Under the pieces are notes generated by a model, which was given only the letters and a program-made list of their open reading frames with translations, was not told the DNA's origin and did no database searches. Below are positions 52,155 to 63,900 of a DNA stretch of 64,000 nucleotides, one piece after another (positions within the stretch are counted from its first letter, which is position 1; each line of letters begins with the position of its first letter). The translations under genes were made by a program, and so were the position numbers. The stretch comes from Diplosphaera chodatii (Eukaryota; Chlorophyta; Trebouxiophyceae; Prasiolales; Stichococcaceae): assembly GCA_032358165.1 (NCBI GenBank), contig JAALGY010000032.1:2480001-2544000 (forward strand), in the 5' to 3' direction.

Positions 52155-52582
52155 CATATGGTTGTGTGGCATGTTCGAATGCTCAAGATTTGTCAAACCT
52201 GCCGCATGAACTGGAGGTTTGCTTATCATGTCACAGGGTTTTGTTTTGAAGTGTGGTTCGAAGTGCGACATTGGCTCTGCCTCCTATAAGGTGTGTGTGC
52301 AGCTGAAGTAGGGTTGCTTTGCAAATCATTCCTAGCTATTCAGTCGAACTCAGATGCAGTGTCGACAAAGCGAAGCCGCAGTTTATCCGCAGTTTGTTGG
52401 AGTTGCAAAACCACTTGTGTCTCAGGTAACCGCAAAAAGAGTGCATCAACCAGTTGGTTCGAGTGCTGACAATTGTGAACCTCCAACCCCTTCACCCCCG
52501 AAGAGACCGTCGATGACCACAATGATGCCATCAGCTCAGCACTTCGCTCTAAATTCGCATGTATCATCTTTCCAACATCTGC
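52155..52582. other. Convergent intergenic region
   Basis: 0.43 kb of 3' flanks between Furry and the EF-hand gene. A 75-residue frame on the minus strand (52340-52567) has no recognisable features. Confidence 0.4.
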
Positions 52583-54683
52583 TCACGGCGTCAGCACGCT
52601 GTCTGGCTTCTTCAGCTGCAGCCACGAGGAAGGGTGCTGTGAGCCCAGGCCGGTGACTTTGTTTGGAAAGGGTGAGAGGCTACAAACACTGAACCCATGC
52701 TGGCAAGCGCACCTGGTCCTGGTACAGCTTTGCAAACTCGGGCAGCTCGATGTAGCGGCTGCCATCCTCGTCGAGCACCTGCAATGCATTGGAGGGGTGC
52801 GCAACACGGTGTAAAGAGCTCTCAAGTATATTAGGACGTTTAGTTCGAAAGTGTCAGGTCGTACAGTGGACTCAAATCATTCCTGCGACGCTGTGGGGCT
52901 ACACGTGCCACCCACCTTAAAAGCCTCCTTGGCCTCCTCTTCGCTGAGCTCGATGTCCAGATTCCGTGCCAGCACCTTGAGCTCGCTCAAGTCCAGCCTG
53001 TAGTGACAAACCGATACCTATATGACTGACTCCCGAATGCCTAGCGTTGAACTGCGACCAGAAGAACAGACTAGAGCCGTCTGCAGCAGTTGTGGTGCAG
53101 TGTTGGTGTTCGACAACCAAAAAGAGTTGTGAAGAACAGAAGGGGTGTGTCGCTCACTTGTCGTCTGAGTTGCTGTCGTACATGGCGAACAGGCGGGCGA
53201 TGGTGCCGGCCTCGTCGTTGGAGATGCCCTCCTTCTCGGGCGTCCACCCATACTGCTCCTCCGCCTTCTGGAGCAGCAGGTATGTGGACAGGCTGCTGAG
53301 GGTGCCGTCGCCGGCCTGCCCCGCCTTTGCCCCAGACTCCTACAGTCCAAGAACCCTGAACGATACGTGCCAACAGACGCAAGGGAGTGTTATGTGTAAA
53401 CCCAAGACCATGTGACTATAATCAGGAGCATGGCTTGCTAGCGTCCCGAGATTTGCCGGTGTGTATGCGGCGCGGGCCACCAGGCAGGCGCACCTTCAGC
53501 AGCGCGCTGATGTTGCTGAGCGCCTGCAGCACCTTGAGCGTGCTGCGCGCCTGTGCGGCCTTGTCCACCACGTTGAGCCCGGTGTTGCCGCCACTGGTGC
53601 CCGCGATCTCCTTCACCGCCGCCATGAACGCACCCGAGTCCGTCTGGAACTGCACGCTGGCCGAGATCAGCGCGCCCAGCGTGAACAGGTCGAAGATCAC
53701 GCCCGTGCCTGCACGCAGATGGACCAGCAAATGGTCAGGCCACGTGAACCTGAGGTGGCTGGCTGTGTTGACGAGCATGGTGCACATGGACGACCCCAGC
53801 TTCAGATGGTTCTGATGTTGATGGCACTGAGGGAGAGAGAGTGGGGCGACTCAAACACTGGTGTGGAAGCACGTGGACCTCACCGAAGTAGCTGCCCAGG
53901 AAGGTAGCGGCAAAGCCCCAGATGGTGTGCAGCGGGATGTTCTCGGCTGCTCCCAGGAAGCCCGCCAGACTGAAAGCGCCGTATGCAGCGCCCGCATCCA
54001 GCCCTGTCTGAATGATGATCACCAGCGCCTGCGTCAGCGACCTGCGGCAGGATACAGGCAGCTTGATGGGCGGAAGACCGATGCAGGAAGGTTCAAGAAG
54101 CATGGCAGTGGACGTGTTGACCACATCACAGCACATGACCATGTGCTCACACCGATGCAAGTTGGGACTGTTGCAGAACCATTGCGACGGCGCTCACCGG
54201 CGGACCAGCAGCTTCTTCAGGCCATCCTCGTCGGATGCGCCGGTCTGCTTCCACATGTCAAGCACACGCTGTGCCGTGCTCTTGTCCAGGCCCCCCTTCT
54301 TGAAGTTCTCCACCAACTTCTCCTGCGGGCGGCATTGGTGGCGCTGGTGAAGCAGCTTGCCAGCATACGCTTGCAATTTGATCGCCTGACTGCCCAGCAT
54401 GTGTTCAACTCTATAAAGGCGAAACTGCTCATAGTCGAGCCTGCACGCCAGACACCGTGGCGGAACCAGTCAGGATTGCCGCTCGGCCATGTCACACCTT
54501 CTTCTCGGCCTGCTTGTCCTGAGTCTCTGCTGCACGCACGATCGTACGCTGTGTGCGTCCATGTGCTCGCCGCAGAGGCGGCTGCACTCGGCAAATGGCA
54601 CGTTGCACATGCACGGCTGTTGGTGCATGCTGTCTTAGCATCCGTGCACTGCCTGGTGTCATCTGCAACGCCATGGCCGTCAT
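52583..54683 (-). CDS. Plastid-targeted EF-hand membrane protein
   Basis: 348 residues, eight exons: 54498-54683, 54198-54322, 53884-54041, 53494-53708, 53158-53339, 52916-52997, 52713-52778, 52583-52615 (sum 1047 nt). The leader MTAMALQMTPGSARMLRQ...RTIVRAAETQ is a good chloroplast transit peptide. Next come a helical KLVENFKKGGLDKSTAQRVLDMWK, two hydrophobic stretches (ALVIIIQTGLDAGAAYGAFSLAGFLGA and IWGFAATFLGSYFGTGVIFDLF), and a helix ending LQALSNISALLK. Two EF-hands follow: loop DSNSDDKLDLSE, canonical at positions 1, 3, 5, 9 and 12, and loop DEDGSRYIELPE. It resembles uncharacterised plant/algal plastid EF-hand proteins. Calcium sensing at a plastid membrane is an inference. Ends LKKPDSVLTP. 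Confidence 0.8.
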
Positions 54684-55206
54684 TGTCCTGGATCAGGCAC
54701 TACAAGGTTCACAATGTATCTGCACGTCGATGTATGGACTGCCTGCACGAAATGCGACGGTTGCACTAATCACCAGCGCGTTGCCAGCAACCAAGATGTC
54801 AGCAACACAGATGCGACGCTGGTGAGTATCTGGGTGAAGCTGAAAGTCAACTGGGAGTGCCTCATCGGCAGTCCTTTCCATCCTGCCCCAATCGGGAATG
54901 TGATAACGTGGCACGACAGGTGACGAGCAGATCTAAACATACAGCTTGCAGTCATTTGACCTTCACAAGGGGCAAAGCTTCAAACATAGACATCAAAACA
55001 AACGTGGCCTACGATCATTAAGGCCACAGCAGTGTGTTCTATTGCTGTACGTTTTCGCCGCTAGCTTCACTTTAGGTGTATGTGCCGCCTACCTACCAGC
55101 TTTCTATTACCATGAAACATCAGGCTCGGCCTGTAGTCGGTATACAGTGCATGTCGATATGCAATCTCGTCAGCCACAAATGACGTATAGTGCTGGCTTG
55201 GCGAGT
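54684..55206. other. Intergenic region, relatively AT-rich
   Basis: 0.5 kb between the EF-hand start and the amidase stop, both minus strand. The part next to the amidase (about 54950-55206) is richer in A/T than most of the window. The short frames (for example 54714-54923 and 54693-54914) show no family features. Confidence 0.4.
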
Positions 55207-56331
55207 TTAACGCTTGATGCCATTCGCATGACCATTCGCATGGCCATTGGTGATGCCATTTGCAGCCTTGGCGGCGGGCTTTTCGGCTGCTGCTAGTAGT
55301 GTTTTGCCCTTGAGCGAGGGCGGCGGGATTGGCGCCACCTGCGTCACATTGCTTGCATCCTCAACAGAGTCTGCATCCCGGGTCAGCGCCTCGCTAACTG
55401 CTCTGGCCTTCTCTGGCGCGTTGACCCAGGTCTTGTAGAAGTCGAAGGGGCAGCTCGCATGACCACCAGTCTCACTCGTGTACCCGCGATGCATAATATT
55501 GTAGATGGCATTGTTCGCCGTCCAGTTAACCCGTGCATCCCTGATGGCATTCAGGCTCAAGGTTGCGTACTGCACTTGGTCCGGGGTGCCATCGCACTCG
55601 GCAAGAACAGTGCCATCGAAGCCAACAATGTTGCTGTGGCCAAAGTAGCTGTACACATGGTCACGGCCTGCCATGTTGGCAACGGCGAAGTATGTGTTGG
55701 ACTCAAATGCGCGGACTTGGCTGATGACGCGCTGCTGCACGTTGCAGGGGTGCATGTAGCCCTGAATGCGGATCACCAGCTCTGCGCCCTTGAACACGCA
55801 GTCGCGCACAATCTCCGGGAAGTCGCCATCATAGCAGATGATGCCGCCGATGCGGAGGCCCTTCGGTCCCTCCGCAACCATTGTCTCGTGACCAGCTGTC
55901 CATGGTTCCTTCGGCACCCAAGGGCAGATCTTGTGGTAGCACAGGTTGATCTCGCCAGTGTCCGTGATCATGATCATTGTATTGTACGGGTTCTTGGTTG
56001 GGTCAGGATGCTCTGTCCCTGTCAGCGAGAATATGCCATACACCTGATTGTCGATGCACGCCTGTTTGAAGATCTGCACCTCCGGTGACTCGCTCACAGG
56101 CGCCTTGATCGTGAACTCATGCCACTTGGTTGGATGGAACCCCTGCGTGCTGTACTCTGGGAAGATGATCAGGTCGAGCCCCGGGTAACCAAGCTTCGAG
56201 CCTTTGATGAAGTCGGCGATGCGCTTGCAGTTGGCGATAACCTCATCGTGGCTTTCACACACTGGCACGCCATAGTTGACGACCGCGACGCCAACCGAGT
56301 CTGGTGAGGATGAGATGGATCCCACAGGCAT
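55207..56331 (-). CDS. Single-exon aliphatic amidase / formamidase
   Basis: 374-residue nitrilase-superfamily amidase that hydrolyses small amides (formamide, acetamide) to ammonia and acid. The catalytic triad sits at the same numbers as in Pseudomonas AmiE: Glu59 in FPEYSTQG, Lys134 in YHKICPWVP, Cys166 in GIICYDGDFPE. Other family blocks are GVAVVNYGVPV, VYGIFSLTG, GAELVIRIQGYMHP, YSYFGHSNIVGFDG and NIMHRGYTSETGG. The N terminus (ISSSPDSVGVAVVNY) is AmiE-like, while YPGLDLIIFPEYSTQGF and TKWHEF recall AmiF, so either substrate is possible. The C-terminal 50 residues are a low-complexity extension ending NGHANGHANGIKR. It has no introns at all, unlike every other gene here. No targeting peptide. 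Confidence 0.95.
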   Translation of the reverse strand: MPVGSISSSPDSVGVAVVNYGVPVCESHDEVIANCKRIADFIKGSKLGYPGLDLIIFPEYSTQGFHPTKWHEFTIKAPVSESPEVQIFKQACIDNQVYGIFSLTGTEHPDPTKNPYNTMIMITDTGEINLCYHKICPWVPKEPWTAGHETMVAEGPKGLRIGGIICYDGDFPEIVRDCVFKGAELVIRIQGYMHPCNVQQRVISQVRAFESNTYFAVANMAGRDHVYSYFGHSNIVGFDGTVLAECDGTPDQVQYATLSLNAIRDARVNWTANNAIYNIMHRGYTSETGGHASCPFDFYKTWVNAPEKARAVSEALTRDADSVEDASNVTQVAPIPPPSLKGKTLLAAAEKPAAKAANGITNGHANGHANGIKR

Positions 56332-56801
56332 GCTGTCTGACTATCTTGGCAAAGCCACCTACGATTCAGGCCGTCTACGTAGAAGCTGCACTCTCCGAGT
56401 CCTTGCTCTTTGCTTAGCGGGTGACTATCGCATGGATGGAGCACTGCGGCTCGTCTGATTCATCTGCGCGGCGACGATCGTCGTCATACGCCGTGATAAA
56501 CAACCGCGAATGGCATGCTGATTGATCAATGAGTAATTGCTGCAGGTGGCAGGAAGCAGCAGGTGATCACGTACACTGCTTCCCTGCTCCAAGTGCTCAT
56601 CGCTGCAAATTTGGCAAGTGACATGCACAGACTGCAACCCTACATCCAGAGGATGATCACGGTTTCTCGATCAGCAGCACCGTTCCTGTATCGCCTAATA
56701 CTGAGGTTTCCACACCATGTAATGAATTCTGGTTCAGTTCAGTGGTCGTCTGGTCATGTGATGCGTGCAAGGTGACGCCCAGTACACCACGACAAGCAGT
56801 G
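56332..56801. promoter_or_regulatory. Divergent intergenic region, amidase / bromodomain gene
   Basis: 0.47 kb with the promoters of two oppositely read genes. No nitrogen-response or TATA element was assigned. Confidence 0.4.
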
Positions 56802-59800
56802 ATGTCCACGGGAATCAAGCTCAAGTTGAAGATCGGCGGACATGCGTTTGCGCCGAGGTCTGCAGGACAGCCGGACAGCTCCATTGCGCAACCTCCGCCG
56901 CTGCGTGTGATTGGTGGCGGCACAGCACCAGCAGCCCCTGAACATGCGCAGCACAAGGAGAAGAAGAAGAAGAAGCGACACCGGGACGAGGCCGGCGGCC
57001 CTGCGTACCCATCTGGCAGCAGCGCAGCCAGGCGCACGGGCGATGCCAATGGTGAGGAACAGGACTCAACACAACAACTGATCTGTCCTCACGCCGTGCT
57101 ATGACACAGAACAAATGCAAAGCGCGTCCGTGTCGTGGCAGGGCCGCCGAGCGGCGCACAGCCGGCCGTGGTGCCAGGGCGGCAGGCGCCGGCGCCGATC
57201 AGGCTCACGCTGAAGGGCCTCCCGCGACCGGCAGGCACCGCAGAGCCGCCGCAGCAGCACGGCGGCGCAGCGGAGCAGCCGCGCCCGAAGAAGAAGCGGA
57301 AGAAGGAGCGCGATGGCGCAGTCGGCGGTGCCAGCCGCGGCAGCAGCGGCCTATCAAAGCAGCATGCCCCGCTGCCAAAGCTGCGCCTCAAGTCCAGCTC
57401 TGGCGGCTGGGACCAGCAGCTGGCGCAGGTGGGGTCGCGTTGTGGGGTCCCACCATTCATGGTGTCGGCAGCTTTGCAGGGACCACAGCACGCGGGGATT
57501 AGTCTGCATGACACAGCTTGAGCTTGTGTATTTGTGGGTGGAGGTGTCTCCTGCTGTCGTAGGCAGCAGCAGCGGCAGCAGTCACGGCAGCGGAGCAGGG
57601 TCGTCCCGGGCCTGTCAGCTTTCGAGTGCCGTCGACCAGCAGCGGCCTCGGCGGCCAGGGCGGCGCGGGCGGCGTGCAGAAGCCCAAGAAGAAGAAGAAG
57701 CAGAAGCCGCAGGGGAGCGCCGCACCCGAGGTCCGCAAGCCGCCAGCCCGTGTGCGCAGGGCCAGCGCCCGGTCGGAGAGCCGGGACGATGAGGCAGATG
57801 GCTTCGAGGTACGCGACCTCGAGTGCTGCGGCAGTGCAGCAGGGCACCAGCGCCGCTTCCTGCCGCCGCTGCGCATGGGTTCCGCATGTCGGCGCGCAGG
57901 GGGTGCTTGCAGGCTGCACAAGGATTGCAACACCGGGTCATGCCCTGCAGCAGGCAGCGACGCCGGACCCGCTGCGGCGGCCGGGGCAGGGCTTTGCGCC
58001 GCCGCCCAAGGGCACCCTGGGCGCTCGGCCGGCCAGCTCAGCGGCCAGGGCAGCCAGCAGCCAGGACCAGGTGGGGCCCCACCCACAGAGACAGGACCAT
58101 GACCCGCATGCTAAGTGACGCAGCAGTACATGACCCATCTGCATTGCCGGGCAAGGCGACACCCAGCCACCTCGTGCCTGCTGCCAATGTGGCACGCTTT
58201 TGTGGCAGGCTGTCAGCAGCCATGCGGAGCCAGAGGCAGTGTCTGCGCCGCCGCCGGGGCCAGAGATCCCACCCGCTCCAGCAGATATTGAGCGAGTCAT
58301 GGCCAAGGTGCAGAAGCGCGACGTGTTCCACATCTTCAAGGAGCCCGTCACTGACGCCATGGTGGGTTGAGTGTCGCTGCTGACCCCTGCTGCTGGCAGC
58401 CTGCGCCAGCGACGACATCAGGACTCGCTTACTAGGTCTGATGTCATGCAGCAGCCTGGCACAGCTGTATCGACGTGGTCCCACAGTGGTCGACCTGTGA
58501 GCTGCCTCACACGCTGCAGGCGCCAGGCTACAGCGCTGCCATCAAGCGGCCGATGGACTTCACCACCATGCGCCAGCGGCATGCGGAGGGGGCGTACACC
58601 GAGTGGGACAGCCTGCAGGAGGACATGCGCACCATGTTCAACAACGCCATGAGCTTCAACCCGCCCGAGACGTTGTACCACAAGCAGGTGGGGCACCGCT
58701 GCTGCGGCCCGGCTGGTGACCTGCAGCTATGCTGCCTGCCTCAGCAGCGCGAGTCAGGGGGCTGGTCATGGGGATATGCGCATGCAATGGGGTCTGATGG
58801 CATCGGCCGCTTAGCGCAGCGCTCACTTGGGTGCAGGCGAAGACGATCCTGGGGGTGGCTGACAAGCTGATAGCACTGGGGCGGCGAGGCATAAAGGACT
58901 CCCGTGGCCGCGCCCCCAGCTTCCTGCGTGCCAGCACCGCCGCTGCTCCCAGCGCAGAGCAGAAGGTCGAGGGCGACCAGCCTCGTGCTCCCGAGAAGTG
59001 AGGAGCACAGTTCCGATTTGCGGATGGACATGTCTCCTACGCTCCCTGACCGTGGCTCCCATTGCCAGACAGTCTGCTGGTATTGCAGAGCGCCCTGCTT
59101 CTGGCTGCCACACGCCTGCACCTTGCCCGGCTCTGCAGGGTGGACAAGCCAGCGGTGCAGCCGAAGAAGCTTGCGCAGCGGGGCGTGAGCACCAGTGCAC
59201 GCCTGAGTTCTGGTGAGGTTCTACTGCGTCTTACAGCAGAGCACCCTGTTCTGCTCGCAGTCGCCAGACCCAGCAGTTGTGTATCTCGGATGTCAGTGTA
59301 CTCCAGGGCACTCCCAGCTCCCTGCCCAGTGTCCTATATATGGTCGTATGGGTGTCACACTGAGCTTCTGCATGGGCAGGTGGCTATGCAAAGGGTGCAG
59401 CGGGGCGGGGGGTGGTGCCGGTGCAGCCGCCCCCCGAGGTGGACGAGACCATGCGCAACCACTACCCAAAGCGGCCGAGCCTTACGGACCTGGGTGTCGC
59501 TACCATGAAGGTGCAGCAGTCCGCTCAAGCTTATGCCCTACGCGTGTTCTCCCTGTGCACTTGCTTCATGAAGCGTCCTGTGTCAGGGTCAAGCATGCAA
59601 CGACTAATGCCTTATGCATCGAAGTGGTTGACTTGCTCTCAAGAGCCAGATGGCAATTACTGCATAGACCAACCAGGCACAGCATACGGTGTGTCCTATG
59701 CAGGGACTGGCGTGTGGCGCAAATGCAGAGGGCACGCCCTATGGGCGGCTGGCATTGGCGCCGCTGCGGGGCGCCAACTCCGGCAACTCGTACGCGAAGC

Positions 59801-60438
59801 ACTTCCACCACTTCATCCGCAACCTCAGCAGCAAGGCCAGGGCGCTCGCTGAAGTGTACCTGCGGCACAGCAGCGAGCCGCGGCCGCCGCCTGCAGCCGT
59901 GCAGCCGCAGCCGGTGCAGCAGCAGTTCAGGCCACCGAGCGCGCCTGTGCAGCAGGCACAGCAGCCGCAGCCACCGCAACAGCAGCCAGCGCCTCAGCAA
60001 CTCCTGCCAGCGAGCATGCCCTCGCAGCAGATGCAACAGCCGCACCCAGCGCAGCAGCGTTTGCAGCCGGCGAACTCGCCTATGCAGCAACTGCAACAGC
60101 AGCAGCAGCAGCACCAGCCGCAGCCGGTGCAACAGCAAGTGCGGCCAGCAAGTGTGACAGTCCAGCCGCAGCAGCACCAACAGCAGCAACAGCAGCAGCA
60201 GCAGCAGGTACCAGTCCCAGGGTCGTTCGTTGCCAGCAGGTCACTGAACCCGCAACTTGCTCCTCCCTTGGCGGCCGCCCTGGCGCCACCAGGTGTGCCG
60301 GCCACCTCGGCAGCCGAGTCAGTGTCGCTGCCGAGCAGCCTTCCAGCAGCAGTTGCAAGCGGCCAACAACCAACTGGTGCAGTTGGCGGTGGTCTGCCAG
60401 CAAATGTGCAGCTAGGATACGCGCCGCAATCTAGATGA
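56802..60438 (+). CDS. Bromodomain protein with Lys-rich linkers and poly-Gln tail
   Basis: Acetyl-lysine reader of 760 residues, ten exons: 56802-57051, 57142-57428, 57563-57808, 57951-58070, 58209-58361, 58520-58687, 58837-58997, 59139-59212, 59380-59493, 59729-60438 (sum 2283 nt). The N-terminal third repeats a short KLKLK-type motif (GIKLKLKIGG, PIRLTLKGL, LPKLRLKSS) and basic runs (KEKKKKKRHR, KKKRKKERD, KPKKKKKQK) that can act as nuclear signals. The bromodomain covers about residues 330-430: VFHIFKEPVTDAMAPGYSAAIKRPMDFTTM, then MFNNAMSFNPP, holding the conserved Asn. After it comes GTPYGRLALAPLRGANSGNSYAKHFHHFI, then a Gln/Pro-rich tail. The layout is BRD7/9-like, but the complex it joins is unknown. 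A TGTAA, the usual chlorophyte poly(A) signal, lies about 125 nt past the stop. Confidence 0.9.
60080..60210 (+). repeat. CAG/CAA (poly-Gln) repeat region
   Basis: Imperfect Gln-rich codon repeats in the tail of the bromodomain protein, with the longest run (HQQQQQQQQQ) at about 60177-60208. Confidence 0.85.
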
Positions 60439-60912
60439 CCAACTGCGTGTGCATGACTTCAGTATGTAGAGGACATGCAAGTGCCAACGATGTGCTTTGC
60501 TGGGCGATGATGCGTTGCATCATATTGCAGGCTGGAAGAAGTTGACCAGTATTAGTGTACCGTATGTAATGTTGCCAACAGGACCACTCTTGGTCGTCTT
60601 CGATTCTTCTTTGACGGTCTGCCTTCTGTGATGCGCAACGACAAGTGGTGTGGCTGCAGCCACAGATTGGCAACGACCTGAAATTGATAGCATGACGGTG
60701 CTAACTGGAAGCAGAAGCTGTAGGGTGCAGTCCCCAACCCTCGCACACAAACAGGAATGCTGATGGGCCTTTTATTCATCAATGACCAGCGGCAGACTCG
60801 CTGGACACGTCTGTCTGGCGCTGCCCAGCCACCTGCCATCTGTCATGATGTCACCACGATGCAGTATGTTCGCCAGTGACCCCGTCACCTCACGGGCCAG
60901 TCACGCTCAGTT
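60439..60912. other. Convergent intergenic region
   Basis: 0.47 kb of 3' flanks between the bromodomain gene and TIC110, holding the TGTAA motif near 60565. Nothing else seen. Confidence 0.4.
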
Positions 60913-63900
60913 CTAGAAGAACTTGCTGGCATCGGCGGCCTCCTCCTCCAGCCGCCAGCTGCCGCTGGACACCACCTGCCGCAGGCTGTCGGCCTCGCTG
61001 TCAGGGATGCCCAGCGTCTTGGCCACCGCCGCCTGCTTCTCCTGGTTCTCTTCCTGCACATGGAATGGAAACAGCTCCAGGTCGCATTGCACCGCGTGTG
61101 CCAGGGAGGTGAACGTTCAACATGCACACCCAGCGAAGCCGCTGACAACGTGACTTTCAAGCGTGACATCAGAGCAAAAACGGTTGCATGCGGCAGGATC
61201 AAGGGACGGAGGAATAGTGCATCGGGGTGCTCCACGGGGGCGCACCCGGGAGACGTAGGTGGAGAACAGGTCCTGCAGCTCGGAGCGCTCGTCCCAGGAC
61301 ACGGGCCGGTCGGCGGGCAGCGCCCGGTCGCACGCCAGCAGGTTGTTGAGGCTCTTCACCGTGTCGTCCAGCTTCTTCTGCCGCAGCAGCGAGATCGCCT
61401 GCATGCCATCAATGCGCGCACATCTCAGTCAGTGGATGTCAGAGTCACAGTACCTTGGGCAGCCAAGACCTCGATGATCGAAATCAGCATAGGAACCATA
61501 CTTCAGCACGTGGCTGTCTGGCAGACTACTTGCTGAACTGAACAGTTGCAAGCTGCCTTACAGAGCATGGCATGCGCATGACCACGAAGCAGCACCTGGA
61601 CCAGGGTGGTGTGCCGGCGGTCCTTGGCCAGGGTGCGCATCTGGTTGGTGACCTTCTTCTCGGGCAGCGCCAGGTCCTCTGGCAGCTTCTTGAGCAACGC
61701 GTCCGGGTCGAAGTTGCCTGTGCCGTCTGTCAGCCGCTCCATGATCTGCAGCAGCACAGCCAACGTTTAAAGTTCGCGCAGGAATTGCAGCAGGCAGCTC
61801 TGATGACAGCCTTTGCTGACTGGCTGCACCAGTTCCTCCACACCTCGCAGCAGCCGCACAGCTTCTGCAGGTGGACTCTGCAGCGGGCGCTCTGGATGTG
61901 CCACACACACCACGGCGGCGCAGCGCACCTCCTTGTTGAACAGCTGCAGCCGCATGTCCTCGGACACGAAGGACTCGATGTCGATGCCGGACTCGCGCAT
62001 GTCCAGCAGCCGCGCCAGCGTGAGCTGGCCCGCCGACTTGGCGGCCTGCAGGCTGCCGATCATGCGCTGGTTCTGCACACCCTTGATGATCTTCTTGGCC
62101 GCCTCCTCGCTCAGCCCCATCTTCTGTCGCATGTCTGCGCGGCGGGGGCGGCAGGCGTCAGCAGCCTACAGACGCTGGTATGGGTGCTTGCGACGCCAGA
62201 TACGGGGTTCTTGGTCCACTGGTTTTGACGTCTACATACAGTCAGATGGGTGTGGCGGCAGCACCTGCGAGCGCCTCGGCGCGCTCCTTGGTCAGCTGGC
62301 CATCCCCCATGATGGTCTGCACCTGGTGCCGGTACGACTGCTCCGCCAGGCCCTGGTGCACCTGCAGCACCGCGCGGCAGCCCGTCAGCAACCCCAGAGG
62401 CACATCTGTCCCGCCCGTTCACGGTGCAGATGGGTGCAAGAATGTCCAGCTGGCAGGCGGGGGGGCGCACCGTCGCGACGTCGAACTGGGACAGCCCCAG
62501 GATGTCGCCCAGCTGCGCCAGGCGCGCAAACTCCGACGAGTCACGCTCCACGACCACCGTCGTGCCTGACCACACCAACGGACGTTCCTGTCAGCAAGGG
62601 TGACGCAGAACACGATGCTGCCTCCAAAACCGCTGATATGAGTGGGGTGCGTCATGGTGCATGACGGGCACCACAGCGGGCAGCCGGCGCACGCCTGGGC
62701 AGCGCACCCATGGGCAGCGCCACCACATCGCCGGACATGCAGTACAGCAGGAAGTTGCGGTAGATGTCGGTGCGGTCGCGCAGCTCCAGGTCGTCCGCCA
62801 GCGTCACCTCCTTCTGGCTCTTCATCATCGCGCCTGCAGCACCAGGGCGAGTGGCGGTGGCCAGGGTGAAAACTGCCTGGTTTCTGACAAGTCCCTCCCA
62901 CCACTGCTGACCAGGCAGGAAAAGCCTGCTCGTACTGGGGTGGCAGGAGTCGCCTCGCGTGCTACTTTCCAGCAAGCAGAGTGCAAGTGGCCAGGTTCGC
63001 TGCTCACCAGTGGAGCCGATCTCCTCGCCCTGAGCGCGCGCCGCGGCCGCGTCCTGAGACTTGGCGAGCGTGGCCGGCCTGCCGCCATCCTCTGCGGTGA
63101 TGCAACACTGCAACATTGTGGCTGATGGCGACCGGCTGGTGCACCAAGGCGACCCATAGGAAAGCTGGCAGGTGCATGCCACATGGGATGTGCCTGCCCA
63201 GCCCAGGCAACTCCAGCCAAAGAACACCAGCGAGCACCTTTGTCGGGCGCAGCATCGGCGGGCTGCTCGGGCTGCACCTCCACCTTCTTGCCAGCCGCCT
63301 CCGCCTGCTGCTTGACAGCGTCCTCGCTCGCAGGCTCCGCCTTCTGGCCGCCGGCTTCGTCCGCCTTCTCCTTGTCCGCTGCCTCCTTGGCCTGCGTGTG
63401 ATGCTGACCCAGCTTACATCACCATTGAGCAAAGGCAACATCACAGCACTGAGCGATGCGCAGATCAGTTCAGCAGGGTGTCGCCAAGCCAAGCCAATGG
63501 CACCGCAAGCTCAGCGTTCCTATGGTGCGTGACGCACCTTGGCCATGGTGTCGGCAAACTCGCGCATGGCCTTCTCCTTGTCCTCCTTGGCCTTGGCCTT
63601 CGCCTCGGCCGCCTCGCGCTCCTTGCGCGCCTCCTCCGCCGCCGCGTCCCGCTCCTCCTTCGTCTGCAGCATTGCACCCGCGCCACAGCGTCGACGCAAG
63701 GGAGAGCACTTCACGCAGTGCCCCATGTACGCAGGCCGCGCCTGACCTGCGGCGAGGCAGTTGCCGGAAGCCGGGGTTGTGGCGCACGACGCGGACGGTG
63801 CTGGACGCAGCGCACCTGCATGTCCTCCAGCAGCGGCGACACCACGATGTTGGAGAAGTACACCAGCTTCTTGAGCTCCTTGGCGCCGTCCAGCCGGTTG

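Noticed and set aside
55207..56331. Bacterial contamination as the source of the amidase
   Set aside because: The flanks are continuous with intron-rich eukaryotic genes on both sides and the gene carries a low-complexity tail. An assembly chimera remains possible but nothing here shows one.
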